NCBI RefSeq assembly: GCF_001905725.1
Contig: NZ_LIWB01000001.1
Coordinates: 434,001-498,000, forward strand
DNA from: Streptomyces sp. CB02400
Lineage (GTDB): Bacteria > Actinomycetota > Actinomycetes > Streptomycetales > Streptomycetaceae
Direction of reading: 5' to 3'
Length of the DNA: 64,000 nt
In this document: one piece after another, positions 46,540 to 55,842 of the stretch
Position numbering within the stretch: position 1 is the stretch's first letter
How the letters are laid out: the number at the start of each line of letters is the position of its first letter
Position numbers and translations under genes: made by a program
Notes under the pieces: generated by a model
The model's input: the letters and a program-made list of their open reading frames with translations, nothing else
What the model was told of the DNA's origin: nothing
Database searches by the model: none

Positions 46540-46652
46540 GACATCCACCCTAACGAGTGATATGAAATGGATTTTCCCGTTCGTTGTCCCCTCCGGTCCG
46601 CTTCAATCCGCACGAGAGCCAGTGATCGGCGTGAAGGGGCGGGGACTTGGCG
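46540..46652. promoter_or_regulatory. Divergent control region of oleA operon and PKS
   Basis: 113 AT-richer bases separate two divergent starts. Leftward, TATCAC with TTAGGG sits close to oleA; rightward, TTGTCC and TTCAAT are too close to form a normal promoter. No clean palindrome is visible. Joint regulation of both units is inferred from geometry alone. Confidence 0.4.
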
Positions 46653-49600
46653 ATGCAGCAGCTTGAACGGGCCGTGGCGGTGGTGGGCGTGGGTTGCCGG
46701 CTTCCCGGAGGCATCACCGACCTGGACGGCCTGTGGTCCGTGCTGCGCGACGGACGGGACGTGGTCGGCGAGATGCCCGCCGACCGGCTGCCCCGCGACC
46801 GTACGGTCGACCCCGGGACCGTGCGCCCCGGCCGCAGCTACACCGCCGCCGGCGGCTTCCTCGACGACGTCGCCTCGTTCGACGCCGCCTACTTCGGCAT
46901 GTCCCCCGCGGAGGCCCGGCACATCGACCCGCAGCAGCGGCTGCTGCTGGAGATGGCCGCCGAGGCACTGGACGACGCCGCCGTCCCCGCCGCGTCACTG
47001 GCCGGAACGGACACCTGCGTGTACGTGGGCGTCTCGGACCCCGGCTACGGCGTGAACCTGTCGATGATGCAGGACCACACGAGCCCGCACACCATGCCCG
47101 GCGCCACCCTGTCCATCACGGCGAACCGGATGTCGTACGCCTTCGACCTGCGCGGGCCGAGCATGGCCGTCGACACGGCCTGCTCCTCCGCCCTGGTCGC
47201 CCTGGACCGGGCCTGCCGCACCCTGCGCGAGGGATCCAGTCGCGTCGCCCTGGTCGGCGGCGTCAACGTGCTGTCCAACCCCTACTCCTTCGCCGGGTTC
47301 TCCTACGCGAACATGCTGTCGCGGCGCGGGCGCTGCGCGGCGTTCTCCGCCGACGCCGACGGGTTCGTCCGCGCGGAGGGCGGCGCGGTGCTCGTCCTCA
47401 AGCGCCTCGCGGACGCGGTGGCGGACGGCGACCGCGTCCACGCCGTGCTGGCCGCCACCGGCAACAACACCGACGGCCGCAGCACCGGCATGATCGTCCC
47501 CAGCGCCGAGACGCAGGAGGCGCTCCTGCACACGGTCTACGCGGAGGCCGGGATCGACGCGGACGACCTGGTCTACGTCGAGGCCCACGGCACCGGCACC
47601 CAGGTCGGCGACCCGGCGGAGGCCGAGGCCATCGGCCGGGCGCTGGGCCGGAGCCGACGCGGCGGCCCGCTGCCGATCGGCTCGGTGAAGTCGAACCTCG
47701 GCCACCTGGAGCCCGCCTCCGGGATGGCCGGCCTGCTCAAGGCGATCCTGGTGCTGCGCCACCGGCTGGTGCCGGCGTCCCTGCACGCCCTCCCCCTCAA
47801 CCCCCGGATCGACTTCGACGGCCTGGGACTGGCCCCCGCCGTCGAACCCGTCCCGCTGGAGGTGGGGGAGCGGGCCGCCGTGGGAGTGAGCGCCTTCGGC
47901 TTCGGCGGGGCCAATGCCCACGTCGTCGTCACCCCGCCGCCCGCCGCCCGCGAGCTCGAGCCGGATCCGGTGCCGGACGGACGCCCACTGCCGCTGGTCG
48001 TCTCCGCGCGGTCCCCCAAGGCGCTGAAGCAGATGACCGTCCGCATGGCGGAGCGACTGCGGGACACGGAGCCCGGCGAGTTCTACGACCTGGCCCACAC
48101 CAGCACCGTACGGCGCACCGCGCACCCGCACCGCGCCGCCGTACTGGCCACCGACCCGCAGGACGCCGCCCGGCAGCTGGAGCGGCTGACGACCGCGGAG
48201 CCCGCCCGCGGGGCCGTCGTGCGCACGGGCGAGCGGGCCGGGGCCGCGTTCGTGTTCTCCGGCAACGCCTCCCAGTGGCCGGGCATGGCCGCCGACCTGC
48301 TGGAGGGCGAACCGGCCTTCCGCCGGGCCGTCGAGGAGGCCGACGCGGCCCTGGCGCCCCGCCTCGGCTGGTCGGTGGCCAAGGAACTGGCCCACCCGTC
48401 CCCCCGGAAGTGGCAGCGCACGGAGATCGCCCAGCCGGCCCTGTTCGCCGTCCAGGTCGGCCTGACCGGGCTGCTCGCCTCCCACGGCGTGCGCCCGCGG
48501 GCGGTGGCCGGACACAGCGTCGGTGAGGTCGCCGCCGCCCACGCCGCCGGGGTCCTCACCCTCGAACAGGCGGCGCTGGTGATCGCCGCGCGCAGCCGCA
48601 CCCAGGGCGCCACGGCCGGCCGGGGCCGCATGGCCGCCGTCGGCCTGCCCGAGGAGCGGGCACGTGAGGAACTCCTCCGCCACGACGGCGCCCTGGAGAT
48701 CGCGGGCATCAACAGCGAGAGCGACGTGACTGTCGCCGGGGACGCCGACGCACTCGCCGCCTGGGGCGCCGAACTGACCGGCCGCGGCGTCTTCTTCCGC
48801 GAACTGGACCTGGACTACGCCTTCCACAGCCGGGCCATGGACCCCATCCGGGAACCGCTGCTCGACGCCCTCGACGGACTCGAACCCGCCCCCGCCCGCA
48901 TCCCGTTCGTCTCCACCGTCACCGGCACCGAGCTGAACGGGCCGGAACTCGACGCCGCGTACTGGTGGCGCAACGTCCGCGAACCCGTCCGGTTCGCCGA
49001 GGCCGCCGCCCGCCTCTTCGACGCCCACGCCGGCGTCCTGGCCGAGATCGGCCCGCACCCGGTGCTGCGCCCCTACCTGCGCCGCACCGGCGCCACCTGC
49101 GTCGCCACCCTGCACCGCGACGGGGACGGCCCCCGCGAGACCGCGGCGGCCGTCGCCGCCCTGCTCGCCGCCGACACCGCCACCGACTGGCGGCACCACT
49201 TCCCCCGGCCGGGCCGGGTGGTCGACCTGCCCGCCTACGCCTGGCAGCACGAACGGTACTGGCACGGCACCGCGCAGGACCGGATCGCGGGCACCAGTGG
49301 CAGCGGTCTGCTGGACCATCCGCTGGTGGGCGAGCGGATGCCCGCCCCGCACCCCGTGTGGCACGGCACCGTCGAGCCGCAACTGGTGCCCTGGCTGGGC
49401 GACCACAGGATCGGGGACGACGTCCTCATGCCGGCCGCCGCCTACGTGGAGATGGTCCTGAGCGCCGGCCGCCGGGCCCTGGAACGCCCGGTCGAAGTAC
49501 GGCACCTGGAGATCGGCCGCCCGCTGTCCGTGCCGTGGCCGGACCCGACACCGGTCGCCCTGCAGACCGCGGTCACCCCCGACGACGGCGCCGTCACCAT

Positions 49601-52600
49601 CAGCGTCCGCGAGGAACACGGAGGGGAGTGCCAACCCGTCGTACGCGCCCAGGTCCGCACCCTGCTCGGCACGGCACCGGACCCGCTCGACCTCGCCGCG
49701 CTCCGGGCCCGCTGCGACCGGAGCGTCGACGGCCCCGACTTCTACCGGACGTGCCACGGCATCGGCCTGAACTGCGGGCCGGACTTCCAGCTCATCGACC
49801 GCATCGACGCCGGCGACGAAGAGGTGCTGGTCACCTACCGGCTGGAGCACACCGCCGACGCCTACACCGCCCACCCGGTCCTGATCGACGCGCCGCTGCA
49901 GGCCACCGTGGCCCTCGCCGGGGCGGAGGCGGAGTCCGCCGCCTTCCTGCCGACCGTCTTCGGGTCCGTACGGGTGTGGCGCACCCCCGCGCCCACCGGC
50001 GTCGTGCACCTGCGCCGACGCGGCCGCAGCGCCAACGAGATGTGCTGGGACATCACCTACGCCGACCCGGACGGCACGGTCACCGCCGAGATCGACGGCT
50101 GCCGCACCCGCCGCGGCCACCTGACCGAGCGCACCCCGCTGACCGTCCAGCGCACCGTGCTCCGGGCCGCCCCCCACCCGGGAACCCCCGCCCCGCCCTC
50201 CCCGCTCCCCGCGCCCGCCGAGGTCGCGCGCGCGGCCGAACCGCGCATCGCCGCCGCACGCGCCGCCCTGGACGACAGCGGCCACCACCGGTTCACCGCC
50301 GCCGCCGAACAGGCCGGCGCCCACTGCTGGGCCGAGACACTGCACGGCCTCCTCGCCGACCCCGCGGCCCCGTTCTCGATGGGCGACCTGGTGGCCGGAG
50401 GCCTGCAACCCCGGCACCGGCGGGCGGTGAGGCTGATGCTGCCCCTGCTGGCCGAGCACGGCCTCGCCCGGACGACCGGCCAGACCTGGCAGCTGACCGG
50501 CGCGGAGACCCACGCCGAGACGCTGCTGCGCGGCCTGGTGGAGGACCACCCCCCGTTCGGCGCCGAGACGCTGCTCCTCAACCGGCAGCTGCGCCGGCTG
50601 CCCGACGTGGTGCGGGGACGCGTCGACGCACGCGAGCTCCTGCCGGCCGGGGACAGCGCGCACGAGCAACTCCATGAGACCGGCCCGGCCCACCGCTTCG
50701 CCCACCGCGCCGTGCAGGCACTGCTCGGCGACATCGTCGGCCGCTGGCCCGCCGACCGTCCGCTGCGCGTCCTGGAAATCGGCGCGACCACCACCGCCCT
50801 GACCGCCGCGGTGCTGCCCGTGCTGCCGGCCGACCGGACCCGCTACACCTGCACCGCCCCCACCGGCAGCGGTCTCGCCCGCGCCGAACACCGTTTCGCC
50901 GACCACGACTTCGTCGACCACCGCACCCTGGACCCGGACGCCGACCTGATCGGTCAGGGCCTGCCCCGGTCCGGTTTCGACCTCGTCCTCGCGGGTGACG
51001 CCCTGCACGCCACCACCGACCTGGCCGCGACCCTGCGCCGGCTGCACACGGTGCTGGCCCCCGGCGGACACCTGCTGGCCACCGAACCGCACCATGCCCG
51101 GCTCCAGGCCCTGCTCTCCGGCATGCTGGACGACTTCTGGGAGCGCGGCGACCACACCCTGCGCCCGGCGTCCCGCATCCTCCCCCGCGACCAGTGGGCA
51201 CCGCTGCTGCGGCGGTGCGGCTTCTCCGGTGTGGCGCAGACCGGACCCGAGGACCGTTCCGTCCTCCTCGCGGCGGCGGACCACGACGGCGGTCCGGGCC
51301 ATGACCACGGTCCGGGCCATGACCACGGTCCGGGCCACGACCACGGACCGGGCCACGACCGCGACCACGACCACGGACCAGGCCACGACCACGGTCCGAA
51401 CGCCGGGCCACCGCCGGCGGTTCCCGGCGCCGCCTGGGTGATCGCCGTCGAGGACGACACCGAGACGGCGACCGCGCGGGCACTGGCCGCCCTCCTCGGG
51501 AAGGCCACCGTCGTCGTCGCGCCCGACCGGGCAGCCGCCTGGAGCGAGGCCCTGCCCACGGACACCGATCCGCGCGTCGTCCTGCTGCTCGCCGAGCCGG
51601 GCCCGCACGACACCGTCGCACGGACCACCCGCCGGGCGGCCCTCCTGCGCTCCCTGGCCACCGCCTGCGACGGCCCGAAGGGCGCCACCGGCCCCCGCGT
51701 ATGGCTCGTCACCCGCCCGACCGGCCTCTTCCCGGCCCCGGAGCAGCCCTCCCACCCGGTCGACGCGGCCGTCTGGGCGGCCTGCCGCACCCTCGCCAAC
51801 GAGCGCCCCGACCTGTCCCTGCGACGCCTCTCGTGCCACCGCACCGGTGACGCCGGCACCGACGCCCGCCGCCTGGCCGGCGAACTCCTCGCCCCCGGCG
51901 ACGACCCGGGCGCCCAGGAGGACGAGATCGTCCTGACCGCCCGGGGCCGGTTCGTCCCCCGGCAGGTCCAGCACCCGGCGGACGAACCCCCCGGCGTCCC
52001 CGCCGGCACGCCGTACATCCTGGAAGCCCGCGACCCCGGTCTGCGCCGACGGCTGATCTGGCGGCAGACGGACCTCCCCGCACCCGGACCGGGCGAGGTG
52101 GCCCTCGAGATGCGGGCCGTGGCCCTCAACTACCGCGACCCCATGAGGGCCAACGGCCTGCTGCCGCCCGAGGCGGTGGAGAACAGCCCGATCGGCCGCG
52201 GACTGGGCACCGACGGCGCCGGTGTCGTACGCGCCGTGGGGGAGGGCGTACGGGACCTGAAGCCCGGTGACCGGGTCTGCGGCCTCGTGCCCGCCGCCCT
52301 CGCCTCCCACGCGACGACCCCCGCCTCCGCCGTCGTCCGCATCCCCGACGGGCTGGGCTTCACGGAGGCGGCGACCTTCCCCGTCGCCTTCCTGACCGTC
52401 CACCAGACCCTCGTCAACCAGGCCCGGCTCGGCCCCGGGGAGACCGTGCTCGTCCACGGCGGAGCCGGGGCGGTGGGCCTGGCCGTCCTGCAGTGCGCCC
52501 GCCGTCAGGGTGCCCGCGTCATCGCCACCGCCGGCACGGAGACCAAACGGGACCTGCTGCGCACCCTCGGCGCCGAGCACGTACTCGACTCACGCAGCCT

Positions 52601-54119
52601 GGACTTCGTCCCCCGCGTACGGGAACTGACCGGCGGCCGGGGCGTGGACGTCGTGGTGAACTCCCTCAGCGGCGAGGCCATCGCCCAGGGCCTCGGCCTC
52701 CTGAGCCCCAACGGCCGCTTCGTCGAGCTCGGCAAGAAGGACATCTTCCTCAACAACCCGATCACACTGCGCCCCTTCGACCGCAGCCTCACCTTCATCG
52801 GCTTCAACCTCGACGCCGTCATCGACTCCCCGGAACTCGGCGCCCTGCTCCTCACGGACTTCGAGGCGGAGGCCACCTCCGGCACCTACCGGCCCCTGCC
52901 CCACACGGTCCACCCCGCCGCACGCGTCGAGGAGGCCTTCCACCTCCTGCAGCACTCCCGGCACACCGGCAAGGTCGTCGTCACCTTCGACCCCCTCGAC
53001 GAACCCGTCCCCGTGGAACCCGCGCCCGGCACCCTCCGCCTCGACAGCGAGGGCACCTACCTGATCACCGGCGGACTGAGCGGACTCGGCGCCGCCACCG
53101 CCCGCCTGCTGGCCGACCGCGGAGCCCGCCACCTGGCCCTCCTCTCCCGCAGCGGACCCGACGCCCCCGACGCGCCCGCCCTCCTTCAGGAACTCACCGA
53201 CCGCGGTGTGCACGCCACCGCCCACGCCGCCGACGTCACCGACGAAACCGCGCTGCGCCGGGTCCTCGACGCCGTCGACGCGACCGGACACCCCCTGCGC
53301 GGCGTCGTCCACGCGGCGATGCACATGGACGACGCGGTGCTGGCCGACCTCACCGACGACCGGTTCGCCGCCGTACTGGCGCCCAAGGCGGGCGGCGCGG
53401 CCCTCCTGGACCGCCTCACCGCCGACCGTGACCTGGACCTGTTCCTCACCTACTCCTCCGTCTCCGCCGGCATCGGAAACCCGGGCCAGGCCGCCTACGC
53501 GGCGGCCAACGCCTACCTGGAAGCCCTCACCCGGGCCCGGCGCGGCGCCGGCCGGCCGGGTACGGCACTGGCCTGGGGGCCGATCGCCGAGACCGGCTAC
53601 GTCGCCCGCAGCGGCATGGGCCCCGCCATGACCGGGCGCGGCCTCGAACTGCTCACCCCCGCCGAGGTCCTCGCCACCGCCGACCGCCTCCTGGCCGCCG
53701 GCACCGACGTCGCCGGAGCGGGCCGCTACCGCTGGGGAGCCGCACGCCATCTGCTGCCCGCCCTGGCCACCCCCCGGTTCGCCCCGCTGGCCCCGTCCTC
53801 CTCCACGGCCTCCCCGGACGCCCGCAACGAACTCCTGAGCACACTGGCGGACCTCCCGGCGGACGAGGCGGTGCGCAAGATCACCGAGATGATCGCCCAG
53901 CTCCTCGCGGGCGTCCTGCAGACCGACCCGGCCGACCTGGACCCCACGCGCAACGTCACCGACTTCGGACTGGACTCGCTGCTGGGCATGCAGTTCCTGG
54001 TCCAGACGAGGGACCTGTTCGACATCCGCCTCGGCCCGGCCGACCTGGCCACCGGACGCACCCTGGCCCACTTCGCCCGCCTGATCCACCAGCGGCTGGA
54101 GCTGAACGCCGACACGTAG
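46653..54119 (+). CDS. Single-module highly reducing type I polyketide synthase (KS-AT-DH-MT-ER-KR-ACP)
   Basis: 2488 residues, one module in the order of fungal-type highly reducing synthases. KS: Cys177 (DTACSSA), His312 and His351. AT: Ser622 (AGHSVGEV) with DYAFHSRAMD, pointing to malonyl-CoA. DH: His918 (LGDHRIGDD). MT-like region about 1190-1540, with LEIGATTTALT at 1374 lacking the glycines of the SAM loop, and HATTDLAATLRRLHTVLAPGGH. A His/Gly/Asp-rich repeat follows at about 1547-1583. ER: HGGAGAVGLAV at 1935. KR: TGGLSGLG at 2139, Tyr2282. ACP: Ser2442. There is no thioesterase, so another enzyme must take the chain, probably the divergent OleA or the free ACP/KAS II. ATG 46653 follows GGGGAC. 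Confidence 0.93.
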   Translation: MQQLERAVAVVGVGCRLPGGITDLDGLWSVLRDGRDVVGEMPADRLPRDRTVDPGTVRPGRSYTAAGGFLDDVASFDAAYFGMSPAEARHIDPQQRLLLEMAAEALDDAAVPAASLAGTDTCVYVGVSDPGYGVNLSMMQDHTSPHTMPGATLSITANRMSYAFDLRGPSMAVDTACSSALVALDRACRTLREGSSRVALVGGVNVLSNPYSFAGFSYANMLSRRGRCAAFSADADGFVRAEGGAVLVLKRLADAVADGDRVHAVLAATGNNTDGRSTGMIVPSAETQEALLHTVYAEAGIDADDLVYVEAHGTGTQVGDPAEAEAIGRALGRSRRGGPLPIGSVKSNLGHLEPASGMAGLLKAILVLRHRLVPASLHALPLNPRIDFDGLGLAPAVEPVPLEVGERAAVGVSAFGFGGANAHVVVTPPPAARELEPDPVPDGRPLPLVVSARSPKALKQMTVRMAERLRDTEPGEFYDLAHTSTVRRTAHPHRAAVLATDPQDAARQLERLTTAEPARGAVVRTGERAGAAFVFSGNASQWPGMAADLLEGEPAFRRAVEEADAALAPRLGWSVAKELAHPSPRKWQRTEIAQPALFAVQVGLTGLLASHGVRPRAVAGHSVGEVAAAHAAGVLTLEQAALVIAARSRTQGATAGRGRMAAVGLPEERAREELLRHDGALEIAGINSESDVTVAGDADALAAWGAELTGRGVFFRELDLDYAFHSRAMDPIREPLLDALDGLEPAPARIPFVSTVTGTELNGPELDAAYWWRNVREPVRFAEAAARLFDAHAGVLAEIGPHPVLRPYLRRTGATCVATLHRDGDGPRETAAAVAALLAADTATDWRHHFPRPGRVVDLPAYAWQHERYWHGTAQDRIAGTSGSGLLDHPLVGERMPAPHPVWHGTVEPQLVPWLGDHRIGDDVLMPAAAYVEMVLSAGRRALERPVEVRHLEIGRPLSVPWPDPTPVALQTAVTPDDGAVTISVREEHGGECQPVVRAQVRTLLGTAPDPLDLAALRARCDRSVDGPDFYRTCHGIGLNCGPDFQLIDRIDAGDEEVLVTYRLEHTADAYTAHPVLIDAPLQATVALAGAEAESAAFLPTVFGSVRVWRTPAPTGVVHLRRRGRSANEMCWDITYADPDGTVTAEIDGCRTRRGHLTERTPLTVQRTVLRAAPHPGTPAPPSPLPAPAEVARAAEPRIAAARAALDDSGHHRFTAAAEQAGAHCWAETLHGLLADPAAPFSMGDLVAGGLQPRHRRAVRLMLPLLAEHGLARTTGQTWQLTGAETHAETLLRGLVEDHPPFGAETLLLNRQLRRLPDVVRGRVDARELLPAGDSAHEQLHETGPAHRFAHRAVQALLGDIVGRWPADRPLRVLEIGATTTALTAAVLPVLPADRTRYTCTAPTGSGLARAEHRFADHDFVDHRTLDPDADLIGQGLPRSGFDLVLAGDALHATTDLAATLRRLHTVLAPGGHLLATEPHHARLQALLSGMLDDFWERGDHTLRPASRILPRDQWAPLLRRCGFSGVAQTGPEDRSVLLAAADHDGGPGHDHGPGHDHGPGHDHGPGHDRDHDHGPGHDHGPNAGPPPAVPGAAWVIAVEDDTETATARALAALLGKATVVVAPDRAAAWSEALPTDTDPRVVLLLAEPGPHDTVARTTRRAALLRSLATACDGPKGATGPRVWLVTRPTGLFPAPEQPSHPVDAAVWAACRTLANERPDLSLRRLSCHRTGDAGTDARRLAGELLAPGDDPGAQEDEIVLTARGRFVPRQVQHPADEPPGVPAGTPYILEARDPGLRRRLIWRQTDLPAPGPGEVALEMRAVALNYRDPMRANGLLPPEAVENSPIGRGLGTDGAGVVRAVGEGVRDLKPGDRVCGLVPAALASHATTPASAVVRIPDGLGFTEAATFPVAFLTVHQTLVNQARLGPGETVLVHGGAGAVGLAVLQCARRQGARVIATAGTETKRDLLRTLGAEHVLDSRSLDFVPRVRELTGGRGVDVVVNSLSGEAIAQGLGLLSPNGRFVELGKKDIFLNNPITLRPFDRSLTFIGFNLDAVIDSPELGALLLTDFEAEATSGTYRPLPHTVHPAARVEEAFHLLQHSRHTGKVVVTFDPLDEPVPVEPAPGTLRLDSEGTYLITGGLSGLGAATARLLADRGARHLALLSRSGPDAPDAPALLQELTDRGVHATAHAADVTDETALRRVLDAVDATGHPLRGVVHAAMHMDDAVLADLTDDRFAAVLAPKAGGAALLDRLTADRDLDLFLTYSSVSAGIGNPGQAAYAAANAYLEALTRARRGAGRPGTALAWGPIAETGYVARSGMGPAMTGRGLELLTPAEVLATADRLLAAGTDVAGAGRYRWGAARHLLPALATPRFAPLAPSSSTASPDARNELLSTLADLPADEAVRKITEMIAQLLAGVLQTDPADLDPTRNVTDFGLDSLLGMQFLVQTRDLFDIRLGPADLATGRTLAHFARLIHQRLELNADT
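51291..51399 (+). repeat. Tandem 18-bp repeat encoding a His/Asp/Gly-rich linker in the PKS
   Basis: About five imperfect copies of GGTCCGGGCCATGACCAC encode GPGHDH units, with one DRDHDH interruption. Copies near the 5' end are almost identical at DNA level, which suggests recent slippage or expansion. Reading frame is kept throughout. Confidence 0.9.
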
Positions 54120-54141
54120 CGGGCACCGGGCGTCGCCGGTC

Positions 54142-54513
54142 TCAGCGGGGCACGGACCGCGGACCGGCGACCTCCGCGCCCACGGCGGTCACCCTGCGGC
54201 GCAGCTCGCGGTCGGCCGTGACGACCAGGACCGGGCGGTCTCCCGCCCCGGCCGCCAACGCGACCATGTGATCGTCACCACTGCCCGGAGCGGACTCCAC
54301 ACGGACGCCCGACACCGACTCCACCCCGCGCGCCGCACCCTCGACCACCAGCACGATCTCCACCGGACCGGAACGACCGGGCAGACCGTCCGCGGCCAGC
54401 CGGTCGCGCAGCCGCTCCGCGGCCCCCCGCCGGTCCCGCCACCACCCGTCGGGCACCGACCCGACGACGTTCGCGGCGTCGACGATCACGAGCAGGGCGG
54501 CGGTGTCATCCAT
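54142..54513 (-). CDS. Small NYN/PIN-like (YacP-type) nuclease-fold protein
   Basis: 123 residues. IVDAANVVGS at the N-terminus, an acidic GSGDDHMVALAAG turn and VVTADRELRRRV are the Asp/Asn/Asp pattern of NYN/PIN-domain ribonuclease folds. Relatives are often mis-named NTP pyrophosphohydrolases. Possible RNA cleavage is inferred only. ATG 54513 stands alone; the 3' end is 22 bases from the PKS stop, convergent. It is probably a core gene marking the right border of the PKS/ole insertion. Confidence 0.7.
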   Translation of the reverse strand: MDDTAALLVIVDAANVVGSVPDGWWRDRRGAAERLRDRLAADGLPGRSGPVEIVLVVEGAARGVESVSGVRVESAPGSGDDHMVALAAGAGDRPVLVVTADRELRRRVTAVGAEVAGPRSVPR

Positions 54514-54668
54514 ACGGCCAGCCTCCCACGCGAGGCCCGCCCACCCCGCCGCACGCGGGCGAAGCCGGTCGTGGGGATCCGGTGACCGACGACAACGCGG
54601 CAGACACGTGCCGGACCCCGGGCCCGCCCCGCCCGTGCGCCACGAACCGGTTTGCGTAAGGTGAACTG

Positions 54669-55685
54669 GTGAACGGCGACTGGCTCCTCCGCGGCCGCGA
54701 CGGCCGCCTCACCGTCTACCTGCCGTCGGACGACGCCGTCCTGTGCCGCGCGGAACTCGCCCCCGGCGGCCCCTGGGAGGCACCCCGCAGGGCCGGCGGC
54801 GACCAGAGACTCCACCCGGGGCCCGCCGTCGGACAGGGCGCCGACGGCTACGCCCACCTGGTCGCCTGGCGGCCCATCGGGTCCGGCGAGTCGGGCCTGG
54901 TGCACTCCACCCACTTCCGCCCCCGCCTCGCCCCGCTGGACTGGGCCCCCATCGGCCACCCCGACAAGAAGGGCGACCGCACCGGCACTCCGGCCGTCAC
55001 CGTCGACGACCGGGGCCGCGCGCACGTCTTCGTCCGCAACAAGGGCGGCGGGGTGAGCCTGCTCGCGCAGAAGGAGAAGGGCGGCTGGAACCCGTGGCAG
55101 GACCTCGGGGGAGAGGGCGTCCAGGACCGGCTCGCGGCCGTGACGGGGGAGTCGGGCCTGGTCGAGCTGTACGCGGCCGTCCCGGGCGGGATCGCGCACT
55201 GGCGTCAGGAGGAGCCCGGCAAGCAGCCCGTGCGGACGGAGGACACCGGCGCCTCCGCACGTCCGGGCACCCTCCGCGCGCTGGCCACCTCCGCGGAACA
55301 CACCACCCTCTACTTCACCGACGAACGCGGGGAGTTGTGCGCCTGGCGCCCCGGGTCCGAGCCGGTGCCCCTCATCACCGCGGCCGGCCCCGGCCCCGTA
55401 TCGGCCGTACGCTGCGACATCGAGGGCCACGACTGCACGGTGCTCGCCCAGCGGTCCGCGAGCGGCCGCGTCGCCTTCGCCGCCTACCCCACCGAGCGGG
55501 AGCGGGCCGGTGCATGGTGGACCGAGTCCGGCCCTCAGCTGCCTCCCGACGCGGAGGTGGCCGTGGCCCTGGACGAACACGACGAGGTCGTCGCGGCCAC
55601 CCTCACCCCGCCCACCGGTACCCTCCTGCTCACCCGCCGCAAGGACGAGCCGGGGCTGGCGCTCCGGGCGTGGCAGACGGTCTGA
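54669..55685 (+). CDS. Propeller-like protein of unknown function (paralogue 1)
   Basis: 338 residues, no signal peptide. Repeating blades begin with patterns such as DGRLTVYLP, DDRGRAHVFVRNKGGGVSLLAQ, GLVELYAAVPGGIAHWRQ and HTTLYFTDERGELCAW, each about 45-50 residues with aromatic strand ends. This resembles the PLL/fucose-lectin-like beta-propellers. GTG 54669 follows AAGGTGA. The next gene is a paralogue with the same blade order. Function unknown; carbohydrate or surface binding is only a guess. Confidence 0.7.
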   Translation: MNGDWLLRGRDGRLTVYLPSDDAVLCRAELAPGGPWEAPRRAGGDQRLHPGPAVGQGADGYAHLVAWRPIGSGESGLVHSTHFRPRLAPLDWAPIGHPDKKGDRTGTPAVTVDDRGRAHVFVRNKGGGVSLLAQKEKGGWNPWQDLGGEGVQDRLAAVTGESGLVELYAAVPGGIAHWRQEEPGKQPVRTEDTGASARPGTLRALATSAEHTTLYFTDERGELCAWRPGSEPVPLITAAGPGPVSAVRCDIEGHDCTVLAQRSASGRVAFAAYPTERERAGAWWTESGPQLPPDAEVAVALDEHDEVVAATLTPPTGTLLLTRRKDEPGLALRAWQTV

Positions 55686-55842
55686 AGACGCCCTGACTCA
55701 AGGTGGATCCGTGCAGTGGTTGTCACATCATGGTCGTCAAACGTTCGATCTATGATGGTCTGCGCTCAGCCTCCGCGTAGAACAGCTGCTCGGGAGGACG
55801 GCAGGTCAGTCGCATCCAGCGGCAGGAGGGGCAGGTCACGTC

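Noticed and set aside
51291..51399. Short tandem repeats that might suggest a CRISPR array
   Set aside because: No spacers; units are contiguous, 18 bp, in frame and encode GPGHDH inside the PKS.
46995..52580. 1861-codon open frame antisense to the PKS
   Set aside because: High GC makes stop codons rare in this frame. The translation is low-complexity Gly/Val/Arg/Gln without domains, while the + strand has complete PKS motifs.
55686..55842. TTGTCA with TATGAT as a promoter for the second propeller gene
   Set aside because: The spacing is about 27 bases, too long for a normal -35/-10 pair.
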